Notes under the pieces: generated by a model
What the model was told of the DNA's origin: nothing
What the model saw: only the letters and a program-made list of their open reading frames with translations
The model's database searches: none
Assembly (NCBI RefSeq): GCF_900156645.1
Contig: NZ_FTOC01000003.1
Span: 186,001 to 250,000 of the forward strand
Direction of reading: 5' to 3'
From: Salimicrobium flavidum
GTDB taxonomy: Bacteria > Bacillota > Bacilli > Bacillales > Halobacillaceae
Length of the DNA stretch: 64,000 nt
Made by a program: the position numbers and the translations under genes
Shown: positions 49,619 to 59,888 of the stretch, piece after piece
Position numbering within the stretch: the stretch's first letter is position 1
How the letters are laid out: each line of letters opens with the position of its first letter

Positions 49619-50218
49619 ATGAAGAGACTAATAAAGCTTGTTATGATCATTGCCGTGTTGTTCGCCTTTGTCAGCGCATACCAGGTATGGACCTATGGTG
49701 TGGACGGGGGCGAAAAAGCGGATGCTGCTATTGTACTCGGGGCGGCACAATGGAATGGAAGCCCGAGTCCCGTCTTCCATGGAAGAATCAAAGAAGCGAT
49801 CGATCTTTATGAAAAAGGATATGTCGAATATTTGATCTTTACAGGAGGTAAAAACGGGGATGCTGCTTTCTCGGAAGCGGAAGTCGGTAAAAATACAGCA
49901 ATGGAAGCAGGGGTGCCGGAAGAAAATATTCTGGTAGAAGAGAATTCCCTGATGACCGAAGAGAACCTCGAGGAAGCGAAAAAGATTGCAAAAAAGAAAT
50001 CGTTCCAGAATTATTTTCTCGTGAGTGATCAGTATCATTTGAAACGGGCCGTAGAAATGGCTGAAGATATCGGAATAAAAGCTGAAGGAGTACCCACTCA
50101 ATATTCGGCATATAAGACCATGGAAACGAAAGCGCCGTTCTTTTTGAAGGAATGGGTCCATTATATGGGATATGAAGTGAAGAATACATTCGAGAATATA
50201 GAATCGATGATTTCCTGA
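49619..50218 (+). CDS. DUF218 (SanA/YdcF/ElyC) family membrane-anchored protein
   Basis: This 199-residue protein has an N-terminal membrane anchor (about 5–22) and a DUF218 domain (about 34–170: A-D-A-A-I-V-L-G-A-A-Q-W-N-G, L-I-F-T-G-G, S-D-Q-Y-H-L-K-R-A). Relatives influence envelope integrity and vancomycin tolerance in enteric bacteria; biochemical activity is not established. AAGGAGAAAAAGG precedes the ATG. Confidence 0.85.
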   Translation: MKRLIKLVMIIAVLFAFVSAYQVWTYGVDGGEKADAAIVLGAAQWNGSPSPVFHGRIKEAIDLYEKGYVEYLIFTGGKNGDAAFSEAEVGKNTAMEAGVPEENILVEENSLMTEENLEEAKKIAKKKSFQNYFLVSDQYHLKRAVEMAEDIGIKAEGVPTQYSAYKTMETKAPFFLKEWVHYMGYEVKNTFENIESMIS

Positions 50219-50226
50219 GACTACAA

Positions 50227-50256
50227 AAAAGCTGAGCCCTGATGGCTCAGCTTTTT
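50227..50256. terminator. Bidirectional terminator
   Basis: AAAAGCTGAGCC pairs with GGCTCAGCTTTT around a five-base loop, with T or A runs on both sides. It ends the DUF218 gene and the convergent YtzI-like gene, whose stop codon lies inside the stem. Confidence 0.88.
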
Positions 50257-50396
50257 GTATGGGATGAATCATCATCGTCCGGGTGAGAATCGATGGTGTG
50301 CTTGTAGTCATACCCTTTAGATATAGTGACTGCAAAAGCGACTGCTACACCTACGATGATTGCAATCGCCAGACTCATGACGATAGTGAATGTCAT
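50247..50396 (-). CDS. Small membrane peptide, YtzI-like
   Basis: A 49-residue frame starts at ATG 50396 behind GAAGGAGGAG. One membrane helix (residues 4–24) is followed by S-K-G-Y-D-Y-K-H-T-I-D, the pattern I recall from Bacillus YtzI peptides, and an Asp/His-rich tail. Function unknown. The stop codon and last codons lie in the terminator stem shared with the convergent gene. It is 63 bases downstream of ptsI and may be the end of that transcript. Confidence 0.72.
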   Translation of the reverse strand: MTFTIVMSLAIAIIVGVAVAFAVTISKGYDYKHTIDSHPDDDDSSHTKS

Positions 50397-50459
50397 AGGT
50401 TCTCCTCCTTCACGGAAAGAACACATCTACTCTCTGACAAGCGGATGGAAAGAGAGGGA

Positions 50460-52178
50460 TTATGCAAGGTTCGCCTTCTCTTTCACGAAAGCCACTACGT
50501 CTTCTGAAGTGCCCATGGAGAGAAGTTCCTCTTTATAGGATTTCATCTCTTCTTTGGACAACTCGAGGAGCTGAGTTCTTGCCGGAAGAATGGAGGATGC
50601 ACTCATGCTGAATTCATCGAGGCCGAGACCTAGAAGAATCGGGATGGCGATTTCGTCTCCAGCCATCTCTCCGCACATGCCTGCCCATTTACCTTCGGCG
50701 TGGGCAGCTTCGATCACATTGCTGACAAGATTCAGGATAGCAGGACTGTAAGGCTGATACAGGTAGGATACCCGTTCATTCATACGGTCTGCAGCCATCG
50801 TATACTGGATGAGGTCATTCGTACCGATACTGAAGAAATCGACTTCTTTGGCAAACTGTTTAGCTAACACAGCTGTTGCCGGGATTTCTACCATGATACC
50901 GACTTCGAATTGATCGGCGACATCCGTACCTTCATTGATGAGCTTCTCTTTTTCCTCCGTCAGAATCGCTTTCGCCTGACGGAACTCTTCAAGGGTTGCA
51001 ATCATCGGGAACATGATTTTAAGATTTCCGTAAACGCCGGCACGCAGAAGAGCGCGGAGTTGGGTGCGGAAAATATCATCACGTTCAAGACATAGACGGA
51101 TGGCCCGGAAACCGAGGAACGGGTTCATCTCGTCCGGAAGATCCAGATAATCGAGTTCTTTGTCTCCCCCGATATCGAGAGTACGGACGACGACGGGTTT
51201 GTCCCCCATCTGCTTCAACACAGAACTGTAGGCATCGAACTGCTCTTCTTCTGTAGGGAGCTGGTTTTTACCCATATAAAGGAATTCGGTACGATAAAGG
51301 CCGATCCCTTCCCCGCCGTTTTCAAGTACGCCTGCTACATCATCAGGTGTACCGATGTTTGCAGCAAGTTCTACGTGCTCTCCGTCGCTGGAAACGGTGG
51401 ACTCGTCTTTTAGTTTGGCCCATTCCTGTTTCTTCTCTTCGAATTCGGCACGCTTTTGTTTATAAGATTCAATTTCCTCGTCAGTGGGATCGATGATCAC
51501 GTTACCACCGAGACCATCCACGATGATCATAACATCCTTCTCCGCCTGTTTCGTGATATCTTTCGTTCCGACGACTGCCGGAATTTCAAGAGATCGTGCC
51601 ATGATAGCAGAGTGGGAGGTACGTCCTCCGATATCCGTCGTGAATCCTTGCACGAATTCTTTGTTCAACTGGGCCGTATCGGACGGTGTAAGATCTTCCG
51701 CCACAATGACCACCTGTTCGTTGATAAGCGCAGGATCAGGGAATTCAGCACCGAGAAGGTGAGCCAGCACACGTTTAGTGACATCCTGAATGTCAGCAGC
51801 ACGTTCTTTCATGTACTCGTTATCCATGTTTTTGAACATATCGATGAACATATTGGCCGTTTCATCCAACGCCGCTTCCGCGTTCACATTATCAGATTTG
51901 ATGTTGTCCTCCATCGGCTGTATCAATTCCGGATCACTGAGGACAAGCAGGTGAGCCGAGAAAATCTCAGCGTGTTCATCGCCGAGGGATTTTTTCGTAT
52001 GTTCCTTGATCTTTTCGAGTTCTGATTTGGAAACATCAAGCGCCTCATGCAGACGCTTGATTTCCTTGTCAGGGTCGTCGACTTTGTTCTTACTGTAGGA
52101 AAGGTCAGGTACTTCTAAGCGGTATGCTTTTGCAATCGCAATCCCGCTTGAAGCTGCAATACCTTGCAAGTGTGTCAT
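50460..52178 (-). CDS. ptsI: PTS enzyme I (PEP–protein phosphotransferase)
   Basis: This 572-residue enzyme takes phosphate from PEP onto His189 ([12 protein letters not shown]) and passes it to His15 of HPr. The PEP-binding TIM barrel ([22 protein letters not shown]) is complete. ATG 52178, 4 bases after the ptsH stop, has GGGGG upstream; the frame is open further into ptsH. Confidence 0.97.
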   Translation of the reverse strand: MTHLQGIAASSGIAIAKAYRLEVPDLSYSKNKVDDPDKEIKRLHEALDVSKSELEKIKEHTKKSLGDEHAEIFSAHLLVLSDPELIQPMEDNIKSDNVNAEAALDETANMFIDMFKNMDNEYMKERAADIQDVTKRVLAHLLGAEFPDPALINEQVVIVAEDLTPSDTAQLNKEFVQGFTTDIGGRTSHSAIMARSLEIPAVVGTKDITKQAEKDVMIIVDGLGGNVIIDPTDEEIESYKQKRAEFEEKKQEWAKLKDESTVSSDGEHVELAANIGTPDDVAGVLENGGEGIGLYRTEFLYMGKNQLPTEEEQFDAYSSVLKQMGDKPVVVRTLDIGGDKELDYLDLPDEMNPFLGFRAIRLCLERDDIFRTQLRALLRAGVYGNLKIMFPMIATLEEFRQAKAILTEEKEKLINEGTDVADQFEVGIMVEIPATAVLAKQFAKEVDFFSIGTNDLIQYTMAADRMNERVSYLYQPYSPAILNLVSNVIEAAHAEGKWAGMCGEMAGDEIAIPILLGLGLDEFSMSASSILPARTQLLELSKEEMKSYKEELLSMGTSEDVVAFVKEKANLA

Positions 52179-52182
52179 CTTT

Positions 52183-52449
52183 TTATTCCCCCAAGCCTTC
52201 ATTCTCCATCGTTTTAGCGAGGTGATCGATCGCTTCCTGCTCGTCATCACCTTCCGCGGAAATTTTCACGTCCGCTCCGGCAGGGATGCCGAGACTCATG
52301 ATACCCATGATGGATTTCAGGTTCACGGATTTTTCTTTATAGTGCAGGTTGATGTCAGATTCATATTTCCCTGCGTTTTGTACAAGTACTGTCGCCGGAC
52401 GAGCGTGGACGCCGTCAGAAGATGTGATTTTAAAAGATTTTTCTACCAT
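52183..52449 (-). CDS. ptsH: PTS phosphocarrier protein HPr
   Basis: At 88 residues, with His15 (G-V-H-A-R-P-A-T) and Ser46 ([10 protein letters not shown]), this is a bona fide HPr. It accepts phosphate from enzyme I at His15 and regulatory phosphate from HprK at Ser46. GAGGAGG precedes ATG 52449. Only 53 bases, without a hairpin, separate it from fruA. Confidence 0.98.
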   Translation of the reverse strand: MVEKSFKITSSDGVHARPATVLVQNAGKYESDINLHYKEKSVNLKSIMGIMSLGIPAGADVKISAEGDDEQEAIDHLAKTMENEGLGE

Positions 52450-52502
52450 TGTTAAGTTCCTCCTCAAAAGTGTGAATATATACTTTTCCTAACCATACTA
52501 TT

Positions 52503-54389
52503 TTAAGCCTTTGTGAGGTCTTTTTTCAACAATCCAACAAGAATTGCTGTAATTATTGAACCGACTACGATCGCAAAGATGTAAAGAAGGGCTGAGGTAA
52601 ACCCGCCTTCGACAAGTCCAATGACGAAGATTCCGCCGTGCGGAGCTGTCAGTCCGATACCGAACAGCATAGTAAGGGAACCTGCAAGAGCTGAACCTGC
52701 TATCGCAGATGGGATGACACGCGCAGGGTCGGCAGCCGCGAACGGAATAGCACCTTCTGTGATAAAGCTGGCCCCGAGTGCATACGCTGTTTTGCCTGCT
52801 TCTCTTTCTTCTTTCGAAAATTTATTTTTGAACAATGTCGTTGCGAGAGCTAGTCCGAGTGGAGGCACCATACCTCCGGCCATAGCTGCAGCGATAATCG
52901 AATAGTTCCCCGCATCTAGTGTAGCGAGTCCGAACGTATAAGCTGCTTTGTTAACCGGGCCACCCATGTCGACGGCCATCATACCACCTATGATTATACC
53001 TAGAATTGCTACGTTCGCGCCTGAAAGTCCTTCAAGCCAAGAGAGAAGCCCTGTGTAAACACTTGTAAGTGGCGGGTTGATAAGAAGCATGATCATTCCG
53101 GTAGCGAATATAGCAAGTACCGGGTAAAAGAGTACTGTTTTCAGACCATCGAGCCATGCAGGTAAACCTTCAAGCATTTTCTTCACGGCAAGCGTCAAGT
53201 AACCTGCGAGGAAACCGGCAATCAGACCACCAAGGAAACCTGATCCTCCATCAGCAGTTCCGGAAGAAACCGCAATATAACCACCGACGACACCAGGAGC
53301 AAAGCCGGGCCGATCAGCGATACTCGAAGCGATGAAACCGGCAAGGATAGGAACCAGGAAGAAGAATGCGTTTCCGCCGACAGTCGAAAGCATTTCGGCA
53401 AATCGGTTGTACTGATCACTATCAGGGTTGGCTGCGTTGATACCGAAGAAGAACGAGAATGCGATCAGAATACCGCCACCTACAACGAACGGGAGCATGT
53501 TCGATACACCGTTCATCAGGTGTTTATAGATACCTGAGCGACCTTTCGAATCTTCTCCGGCTTCTTTTTTGCCGTCCGATTTGTAGACGGGTGCGTCTTT
53601 GGCTACTGCGCGGTCAAGAAGCTTGTCGGGTTCATGAATCGCTTTGGCGACCGGAACTTCGATGACGTGTTTTCCGTCGAAACCGCTCATATCGACTTTT
53701 GTATCTGCCGCGACGATAATCGCATCGGCTTTTTCGATATCCTCCGCGGTGAGCTTGTTTTTGACTCCACTCGAACCATTCGTCTGGACTTTGATCGGAA
53801 TGTTTCTTTGCTTACCGGCTTCCTTCAGCTTGTCCGCAGCCATGTACGTGTGAGCGATCCCTGTAGGGCAGGCTGTTACAGCAAGAATCAGCTGGTCGGA
53901 TTCTCCGGTGGTTTCCGATTCCCCTCCATCTTCTTCCGCCTCTTTGGCGTTGATGATCTCCATCACTTCGTCTTCAGAAGAAGCGTTCATAAGCGAGTTA
54001 CGGAAGTTGGCATCCATTAAAAAGGTAGAAAGACGGGACAGGGATTCCAGGTGCGTGTTATCGGCACCGTCTGTCGCAGCGATCATAAAGAATAAATGTG
54101 CGGGCTGACTGTCCAGTGACTCGTATTCGATTCCGTTGGTGGATCGACCGAATGCTATGGCCGGTTCTTTGACAGCCCCTGATTTTGCGTGAGGGATGGC
54201 GATACCGTCGCCGACTCCAGTCGTACTCTGGTCCTCACGGGTCTGGATCGCTTCACGGAAATCATCGCGGTTATTCAGACGACCTGCAGCATCAAGCTGT
54301 CCGACCAGTTGATCAAGACTTTCAGACTTGGATGAGGCGTCCATGGACAGAAGCATCGTATCTTTTTTCAGTAGATCTGTAATTTTCAT
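52503..54389 (-). CDS. fruA: PTS fructose transporter subunit IIABC
   Basis: This 628-residue fusion has an IIA domain (about 1–148, His67 in A-I-P-H-A-K), an IIB domain (about 165–265, Cys174 in A-C-P-T-G-I-A-H-T) and the membrane IIC domain (about 290–625). It imports fructose as fructose-1-phosphate, the FruK substrate. The start is 2 bases after fruK ends. Confidence 0.96.
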   Translation of the reverse strand: MKITDLLKKDTMLLSMDASSKSESLDQLVGQLDAAGRLNNRDDFREAIQTREDQSTTGVGDGIAIPHAKSGAVKEPAIAFGRSTNGIEYESLDSQPAHLFFMIAATDGADNTHLESLSRLSTFLMDANFRNSLMNASSEDEVMEIINAKEAEEDGGESETTGESDQLILAVTACPTGIAHTYMAADKLKEAGKQRNIPIKVQTNGSSGVKNKLTAEDIEKADAIIVAADTKVDMSGFDGKHVIEVPVAKAIHEPDKLLDRAVAKDAPVYKSDGKKEAGEDSKGRSGIYKHLMNGVSNMLPFVVGGGILIAFSFFFGINAANPDSDQYNRFAEMLSTVGGNAFFFLVPILAGFIASSIADRPGFAPGVVGGYIAVSSGTADGGSGFLGGLIAGFLAGYLTLAVKKMLEGLPAWLDGLKTVLFYPVLAIFATGMIMLLINPPLTSVYTGLLSWLEGLSGANVAILGIIIGGMMAVDMGGPVNKAAYTFGLATLDAGNYSIIAAAMAGGMVPPLGLALATTLFKNKFSKEEREAGKTAYALGASFITEGAIPFAAADPARVIPSAIAGSALAGSLTMLFGIGLTAPHGGIFVIGLVEGGFTSALLYIFAIVVGSIITAILVGLLKKDLTKA

Positions 54390-54391
54390 CT

Positions 54392-55309
54392 TTATTTCCC
54401 TCCTTGATAAATTTTGATGGAATCATATAGGGACTGTACGCCTTCTTTGGTGCACAGATCCTTATCAAATGCGGTAGCACTACCGCAGGCTACACTTGTA
54501 CGGAATATTTCCTCTTCATCGAGCTGTTTTTCTTTGGCAGCGAGAAACCCGGCTACCATCGAATCTCCGGCGCCGACAGTGTTGATTACGGTGCCGGAAG
54601 GGGCATCTGCGAACAGAGTGACGGATTCATTGGCATAGATGGCTCCGTCTCCTCCCAACGAGACTAAAACGTGACGGCAGCCGTTTTGTACAAGTTTTTC
54701 GGCATATCCCGCCGTTTCCTCTTTCGAATCGATCGTCACCCCGAACAATTCCTCGAGTTCATGTTTATTGGGCTTGATGAGGTAAGGGTGATAGGCGAGC
54801 AGTTCTTTGAGCGCACTTCCGGAAGTATCCACCGCCAGGGGTATGTTTTTGTCTTTGCTTTTTTCGGCGATTTTACGGTAGAAATCTTTCGGCAGCGAGG
54901 ACGGAATACTTCCCGCAATCAGTAATCGGTCATTTGAAGTAAGGTTATCGAGCTGCTCGAGAAGACGATTCTGCAGTGGCTCGGTCAATTCGGGACCGGG
55001 GCCGTTGATTTCGGATTCCGTCTTGTCCTTAAGTTTTACGTTGATCCTCGTTGGTTGTCCTGTTTCAATAAATGCTTCTTCCACTTCTTCCTCGTGGAGG
55101 GAACGTCTGATGAATTCTCCCGTGAATCCTCCGATAAATCCGAGAGCCGTAGAAGGGATATCGAGTCGGGACAAGACCCGGGAGACGTTGATCCCTTTGC
55201 CGCCGGGATAATAAGCCGTGTCGGTCGCTCTGGTGAGCCCTCCCGGTTCGAAACCCTTCACGTGCATCGTGTAATCAATGGAAGGATTCAGCGTCAGTGT
55301 GTATATCAT
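54392..55309 (-). CDS. fruK: 1-phosphofructokinase
   Basis: This 305-residue PfkB-family kinase makes FBP from fructose-1-phosphate. Signatures: G-G-K-G-I-N-V-S-R-V-L near residue 37 and N-T-V-G-A-G-D-S-M-V-A-G-F near 250. FBP is the inducer that releases CggR at the glycolytic operon. Overlaps fruR by 4 bases. Confidence 0.95.
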   Translation of the reverse strand: MIYTLTLNPSIDYTMHVKGFEPGGLTRATDTAYYPGGKGINVSRVLSRLDIPSTALGFIGGFTGEFIRRSLHEEEVEEAFIETGQPTRINVKLKDKTESEINGPGPELTEPLQNRLLEQLDNLTSNDRLLIAGSIPSSLPKDFYRKIAEKSKDKNIPLAVDTSGSALKELLAYHPYLIKPNKHELEELFGVTIDSKEETAGYAEKLVQNGCRHVLVSLGGDGAIYANESVTLFADAPSGTVINTVGAGDSMVAGFLAAKEKQLDEEEIFRTSVACGSATAFDKDLCTKEGVQSLYDSIKIYQGGK

Positions 55310-56052
55310 GGGTGTATCACCTCAATCTCTGTATTTTTCTGTAATGTTTTCACGAGGGGGCTGGACGTGTCTGTAATCAGGACAGCATCCTCGAGGCTTC
55401 CGAATCTGGTGAAAGTTCTCGTGCCGAATTTGGAATGATCAGCAAGGATGTAACGGTTCAAAGACTGATGCAGTACGTTTTTCTTGATGGCTGCTTCTTC
55501 CGGGTCCGGAGTGGTGAGCCCGTCTTCTTCCGTAATACCGTTCACCCCGACAAAGCAGCGGTCGAATCGGTATTGCCTGAGGTTCTCGGCAGCGTTGGCC
55601 CCTATGACTGCTCTCGTTCCCGGCTTTACGAAACCACCGATCAAATAGGTGGTGATGCCGTGCTCTGCCAGCATCGGCAAGTGTTCCGGACCGTTGGTGA
55701 CTACAATGACAGAAGGATCCAGATGAGGGATCATCAGATTCGTCGTCGATCCCGCATCAAGGAAAATCGTTTCCTTCTTTCGGATGAACCGGGAGGCGAG
55801 AGAGGCGATGATTCGCTTTTCCTCGTGGAACTGTTCCGTCTTTTCACTCATGGGTGCTTCTTCTTTTACAGTGGAGAGAGAGGATGCACCACCATGGATA
55901 CGTCTCAGCTTCCCTTTTTTCTCAAGGGTGTCGAGATCACGGCGGATCGTTGATTCGGATGCGTGCGTATGGTCGATAAGTTCCTGAAGGCGGATCGTGT
56001 GTTTCTCCTCCAGGAGAGTCAAAATCAACTGATGTCTCTCCGGTGTCAGCAT
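55306..56052 (-). CDS. fruR: DeoR-family fructose operon regulator
   Basis: This 248-residue repressor has an N-terminal winged helix-turn-helix (about 5–58, A-S-E-S-T-I-R-R-D-L-D-T-L-E-K-K-G) and a sugar-phosphate-binding DeoR C-domain (D-A-G-S-T-T-N, V-G-V-N-G-I). It most likely senses fructose-1-phosphate. ATG 56052 has AGGAGG seven bases upstream; the ATG two codons earlier is too close. Confidence 0.92.
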   Translation of the reverse strand: MLTPERHQLILTLLEEKHTIRLQELIDHTHASESTIRRDLDTLEKKGKLRRIHGGASSLSTVKEEAPMSEKTEQFHEEKRIIASLASRFIRKKETIFLDAGSTTNLMIPHLDPSVIVVTNGPEHLPMLAEHGITTYLIGGFVKPGTRAVIGANAAENLRQYRFDRCFVGVNGITEEDGLTTPDPEEAAIKKNVLHQSLNRYILADHSKFGTRTFTRFGSLEDAVLITDTSSPLVKTLQKNTEIEVIHP

Positions 56053-56079
56053 AGGCATACCTCCTGTTATTCTGATTTT

Positions 56080-56108
56080 ATTATAAAAGAAGCGCTTACA
56101 TAAATCAA
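56080..56108 (-). promoter_or_regulatory. Promoter of the fru–pts run
   Basis: On the minus strand TTGATT (56108–56103) and consensus TATAAT (56085–56080) are spaced by 17 bp. Confidence 0.82.
56086..56101 (-). promoter_or_regulatory. cre site inside the fru promoter spacer
   Basis: The minus-strand sequence ATGTAAGCGCTTCTTT matches the CcpA consensus WTGNAANCGNWNNCWW except for one base. It fills the spacer between -35 and -10, so CcpA with HPr-Ser-P or Crh-Ser-P would exclude RNA polymerase. Confidence 0.8.
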
Positions 56109-56143
56109 TCAAAAACATTCAATTTAATTCAAAAACATTCAAT
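56109..56143 (-). promoter_or_regulatory. Tandem FruR operator
   Basis: TCAAAAACATTCAAT occurs twice as an exact 15-bp direct repeat (56109–56123, 56129–56143) with a 20-bp period, directly upstream of the -35. A directly repeated operator fits DeoR-family repressors. Confidence 0.75.
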
Positions 56144-56169
56144 ATTCGTTTATTATCCTTCATGATCAA

Positions 56170-56260
56170 GCTCTGTTAAAGGTGGTGACGATTTTAGAAC
56201 GAAGGGCGGAGTCGTTTTAGGGGTAAGCTTGCATGGAAAATCAATGACGAAAGCCCGTGA
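56170..56260. repeat. Decayed copy of the family B palindromic element
   Basis: GCTCTGTTAAAGG at 56170 matches the left end of the element at 34655, and AACGAAGGGCGGAG at about 56198 matches AACGAAGGGTGGAG at 34685. The rest has diverged and the right end is not clear. It lies in the divergent gap between fruR and secG. Confidence 0.55.
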
Positions 56261-56355
56261 TTCAAGGATGGAAATTTAAATCTTGTAGGGGGAGAGGATT
56301 TATGCTATATTTGTTCTAGTCATGTGTCCGTTTCAGGAGGTGCAACGAATAAATT

Positions 56356-56589
56356 ATGCAAACACTTACGATTTCATTACTTATTATTGATACAATTGCT
56401 ATGATTACCTTGGTGCTGTTGCAATCAGGTAAAAGCGCAGGCTTGTCGGGAGCTATTTCCGGTGGAGCCGAGCAGGTTTTCGGTAAACAAAAAGCAAGAG
56501 GAATAGATAAGGTTCTTCACCGCGCAACGGTCGTCACCGGTGTCTTGTTCTTCGTGCTGGCTTTTATCTCTGGGTATCTCATAGGATAA
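56356..56589 (+). CDS. secG: Preprotein translocase subunit SecG
   Basis: This 77-residue protein has two membrane helices (about 4–22 and 53–76) around the conserved loop [18 protein letters not shown]. It is an accessory part of SecYEG. An extended -10 (TGCTATATT) lies about 50 bases upstream and a terminator follows. Confidence 0.95.
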   Translation: MQTLTISLLIIDTIAMITLVLLQSGKSAGLSGAISGGAEQVFGKQKARGIDKVLHRATVVTGVLFFVLAFISGYLIG

Positions 56590-56596
56590 TGTTCGT

Positions 56597-56624
56597 AAGC
56601 CGCGCTATAGAGCGTGGCTTTTTC
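56597..56624 (+). terminator. Terminator after secG
   Basis: AAGCCGCGCT pairs with AGCGTGGCTT (one G·U) and TTTTC follows. Confidence 0.8.
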
Positions 56625-56804
56625 ATTTTTGAAAAGCGGCCTTGGTGGGGGGGGCTTTGTTAGTCGTTCGACCGTCATTTTAGGTTTGGAGACAGGAACG
56701 CGGACGAAGAAGAATGACTCCTTTCATGAGCTGTTTTTCAGAAATAAAGTATAGAAATGTTGATAGACAAGATAGGAAAATGCGGGAATAAGGAGAGAAT
56801 GATC

Positions 56805-57548
56805 ATGAAAGTGAAATTGCCTGAACCGTTTACATTCGAAGGCGGAGATCGTGCTGTACTGTTGCTGCACGGTTTTACCGGTAACTCGGCAGACGTCCGT
56901 ATGATGGGGCGTTACCTGCAGAAGCACGGATATACGACACATGCACCGATATACCGGGGCCACGGAAAAGAGATGGAAGCCCTCATCGACGTGAAGCCGG
57001 AAGAGTGGTGGGAAGATGTACAGAATGCACTTCAGCATCTGAGGGATCTCGGTTACGAGAAGGTAGCTGTTGCGGGACTATCCCTCGGTGCGGTTTTAGG
57101 TTTGAAACTTGCATACTGTGAGAACATACAGGGTATTATACCGATGTGTGCCCCGATGTTTTTCGACAACGAAGAGCAACTGACCCAAGGATTTCAATAT
57201 AAAGCGAAAGAATTCAAGCAACTAGAAGGAAAAGATAAAGAAACGATCCAAACCGAAATGAATCAATTACTGGAAGAATCAAAGGATATGTTCACTCAAT
57301 TAGGCCAGTTCATCAATGAAGTACACGACCACGTGGATGAGATATATACACCTGCGTTTGTCGTCCAAGCTTCTAAAGATGAAATGATAAATACGGAGAG
57401 TGCCACATACATTTATGAGACGGTGGAATCCGATCATAAAGATATCAAGTGGTATGAAAACTCCGGACACGTAATTACGATGGATAAAGAAAAGGAACAG
57501 CTTCACGAAGACGTACTGGAGTTCCTGAATTCATTGGACTGGTCATAA
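56805..57548 (+). CDS. Carboxylesterase (Est30/YvaK family)
   Basis: This 247-residue alpha/beta-hydrolase has its nucleophile Ser93 in G-L-S-L-G and the oxyanion loop in L-L-L-H-G-F-T-G-N. The catalytic Asp is in Q-A-S-K-D-E and the His in N-S-G-H-V-I-T. The sequence follows Geobacillus Est30, which hydrolyses short-chain and monoglyceride esters. ATG 56805 is nine bases after AAGGAG. Order secG–est–rnr–smpB–ssrA is that of B. subtilis. Confidence 0.93.
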   Translation: MKVKLPEPFTFEGGDRAVLLLHGFTGNSADVRMMGRYLQKHGYTTHAPIYRGHGKEMEALIDVKPEEWWEDVQNALQHLRDLGYEKVAVAGLSLGAVLGLKLAYCENIQGIIPMCAPMFFDNEEQLTQGFQYKAKEFKQLEGKDKETIQTEMNQLLEESKDMFTQLGQFINEVHDHVDEIYTPAFVVQASKDEMINTESATYIYETVESDHKDIKWYENSGHVITMDKEKEQLHEDVLEFLNSLDWS

Positions 57549-57592
57549 GACAATAGAGGGGACGTGTCCGAATAACTAAAAGGAGGACAATT

Positions 57593-59851
57593 ATGTCTGT
57601 AGAAAGAAAACGAATATTGGACTTTTTCAGAGAATCGGCTACGCGCCCTTTGTCTGTCAATGAACTGGAAGAAGAATTAGGACTTACAGGAAGTGAAGAT
57701 TTTAAAGATTTAACGAAAGAACTGAAGGCACTCGAAGAGGAAGGGCAACTCGTTCGTACAAGGAAAAACCACCTCGGACTCCCTGAAAAAATGAATCTTG
57801 TAAGAGGCCGGATCCAGATGAATGCGAAAGGCTTCGCTTTTCTCCTTCCGGATGATGAAGAGAAAAATGACGTCTATCTGCACCATTCCGACCTGAACAG
57901 TGCCATGAACAAAGATAAAGTACTCGTCCGTGTCGATAAGACGAGAGAAGACGGCCAGCGTCCTGAAGGATCGGTGATACGGATTCTTGAGCGCGCTCAG
58001 ACGAGAGTCGTCGGAACATTCGATGCGGCGAACGGGAACTTCGGTTTCGTTGTCGCTGATGATAAACGTATTCCGAATGATATTTTCATACCTAAGGGTA
58101 ACGAGAATGCTGCTGTCGACGGTCATAAAGTGATCGTGGAAATCACGAAGTTCCCTGAAGGAAGAATGAGTGCAGAAGGGATCATCACGAACATCCTCGG
58201 GCATAAGAACGATCCCGGCATCGATATCATTTCCATCATCCATAAGTACGGAATCGAAGTCGACTTTCCGGAGGAGGTTATCCAGCAGGCAGCGGATACC
58301 CCGGATGAAATAAGTGAGTCGGAAATCAAAAACCGTCGCGACCTCCGTGAAGAACAGATTGTAACGATCGACGGAGCGGACGCGAAAGACCTGGATGATG
58401 CCATTCAGGTGAAGCGACTGGATAACGGAAGTTATAAGCTCGGGGTCCATATTGCCGACGTTTCCTATTACGTGGAAAAAGACTCCCCGATCGACGAAGA
58501 GGCTTCAGAACGCGCTACTTCCGTTTATCTTGTGGACCGGGTCATCCCTATGATCCCGCACCGTCTGTCGAATGGTATCTGCTCATTGAATCCGCAGGTC
58601 GATCGGCTGACATTATCCTGTGAAATGGAAATCACGGAAGACGGAGAAGTCGTGAACCACGATATTTTCCAAAGTGTTATCAAGACGGATGAACGGATGA
58701 CTTACACGGACGTCAATTCCATTCTCGTCAACGATGATGAAGACCTTAAGAAGCGGTATGAACCTCTTGTTCCTATGTTCAAGGATATGGAGAATCTTGC
58801 GCAGATTCTTAGGGAGAAACGCTTCGACCGTGGTGCCATCGATTTTGATTTCAAAGAAGCGGGCGTCATTCTCGATGAAGAAGGAAAAGCGAAAGACGTC
58901 CAGCTGAGAGAAAGATCCGTAGGGGAGAAGCTGATCGAAGAGTTCATGCTCGCCGCCAACGAGACGGTAGCGGAGCATTTCCACTGGCTGGATGTACCTG
59001 CGATCTACCGTATCCACCAGGATCCGGATTCTTCCAAGCTGCAGAACTTTTTCGAATTCGTCGCCAACCTCGGCTATTCCATAAAAGGAACGTCCGATGA
59101 TGTGCATCCTCAGGCATTGCAGAAGGTGCTTGAGGAAGTGAAAGGCACCCAAGAAGACCTTATCATCTCGAAGCTGATGCTACGTTCGATGCAACAGGCG
59201 AAGTATGACCCTGTGAACGTCGGTCACTTCGGCCTTGCGACGAACTATTATACGCATTTCACTTCCCCGATCCGTCGTTACCCGGACCTGATCGTCCACA
59301 GACTGATCCGGAAATATATCATCGAAAAGGATCTCAGTCAGGAAACGACGAAATACTGGAAAGATCATATGCCGGAAATCGCCCGTCATTCTTCCGAGAA
59401 GGAACGTGCTTCCGTAGACGCGGAGCGGGAAACGGACGATCTGAAAAAAGCGGAATATATGCAGGATAAAATCGGAGAAGAGTACGAGGGCATCATCAGT
59501 TCCGTCACAAGCTTCGGTATGTTCGTGGAACTTCCGAATACAGTGGAAGGTATGGTCCACGTCAGTACTCTGACCGATGATTATTACAATTTCATGGAGA
59601 AACAGTATGCTCTCGTCGGTGAACGTACCGGGAATATCTTCCGTATCGGCGACGAAGTGAAAATCAAAGTCTCCAACGTCAATCTGGACGAACGAGTCGT
59701 GGATTTCGAAATCGTAGGGATGAAACCAAAAGGCGAGAAGAAAGAGCGACGCGAACAGCCGAAACAGGTAAAAGCAAGCGCGAAGAAGAAAAAGAAACAA
59801 AAAGGCAATAAGCCTTTTTACAAAAATAAAGGGGTATCGAAGAAGAAATAA
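57593..59851 (+). CDS. rnr: Ribonuclease R
   Basis: This 752-residue processive 3'-5' exoribonuclease degrades structured RNA and works with tmRNA in quality control. N-terminal winged helix (about 1–60), cold-shock domains, RNB catalytic domain (about 255–580 with [11 protein letters not shown] acidic cluster), S1 domain (about 630–710) and a Lys-rich tail. SmpB and tmRNA genes follow 1.2 kb downstream. Confidence 0.97.
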   Translation: MSVERKRILDFFRESATRPLSVNELEEELGLTGSEDFKDLTKELKALEEEGQLVRTRKNHLGLPEKMNLVRGRIQMNAKGFAFLLPDDEEKNDVYLHHSDLNSAMNKDKVLVRVDKTREDGQRPEGSVIRILERAQTRVVGTFDAANGNFGFVVADDKRIPNDIFIPKGNENAAVDGHKVIVEITKFPEGRMSAEGIITNILGHKNDPGIDIISIIHKYGIEVDFPEEVIQQAADTPDEISESEIKNRRDLREEQIVTIDGADAKDLDDAIQVKRLDNGSYKLGVHIADVSYYVEKDSPIDEEASERATSVYLVDRVIPMIPHRLSNGICSLNPQVDRLTLSCEMEITEDGEVVNHDIFQSVIKTDERMTYTDVNSILVNDDEDLKKRYEPLVPMFKDMENLAQILREKRFDRGAIDFDFKEAGVILDEEGKAKDVQLRERSVGEKLIEEFMLAANETVAEHFHWLDVPAIYRIHQDPDSSKLQNFFEFVANLGYSIKGTSDDVHPQALQKVLEEVKGTQEDLIISKLMLRSMQQAKYDPVNVGHFGLATNYYTHFTSPIRRYPDLIVHRLIRKYIIEKDLSQETTKYWKDHMPEIARHSSEKERASVDAERETDDLKKAEYMQDKIGEEYEGIISSVTSFGMFVELPNTVEGMVHVSTLTDDYYNFMEKQYALVGERTGNIFRIGDEVKIKVSNVNLDERVVDFEIVGMKPKGEKKERREQPKQVKASAKKKKKQKGNKPFYKNKGVSKKK

Positions 59852-59888
59852 GCAAGAAGGTGCTCTTTATAATAGATAGGTTCAGTTA

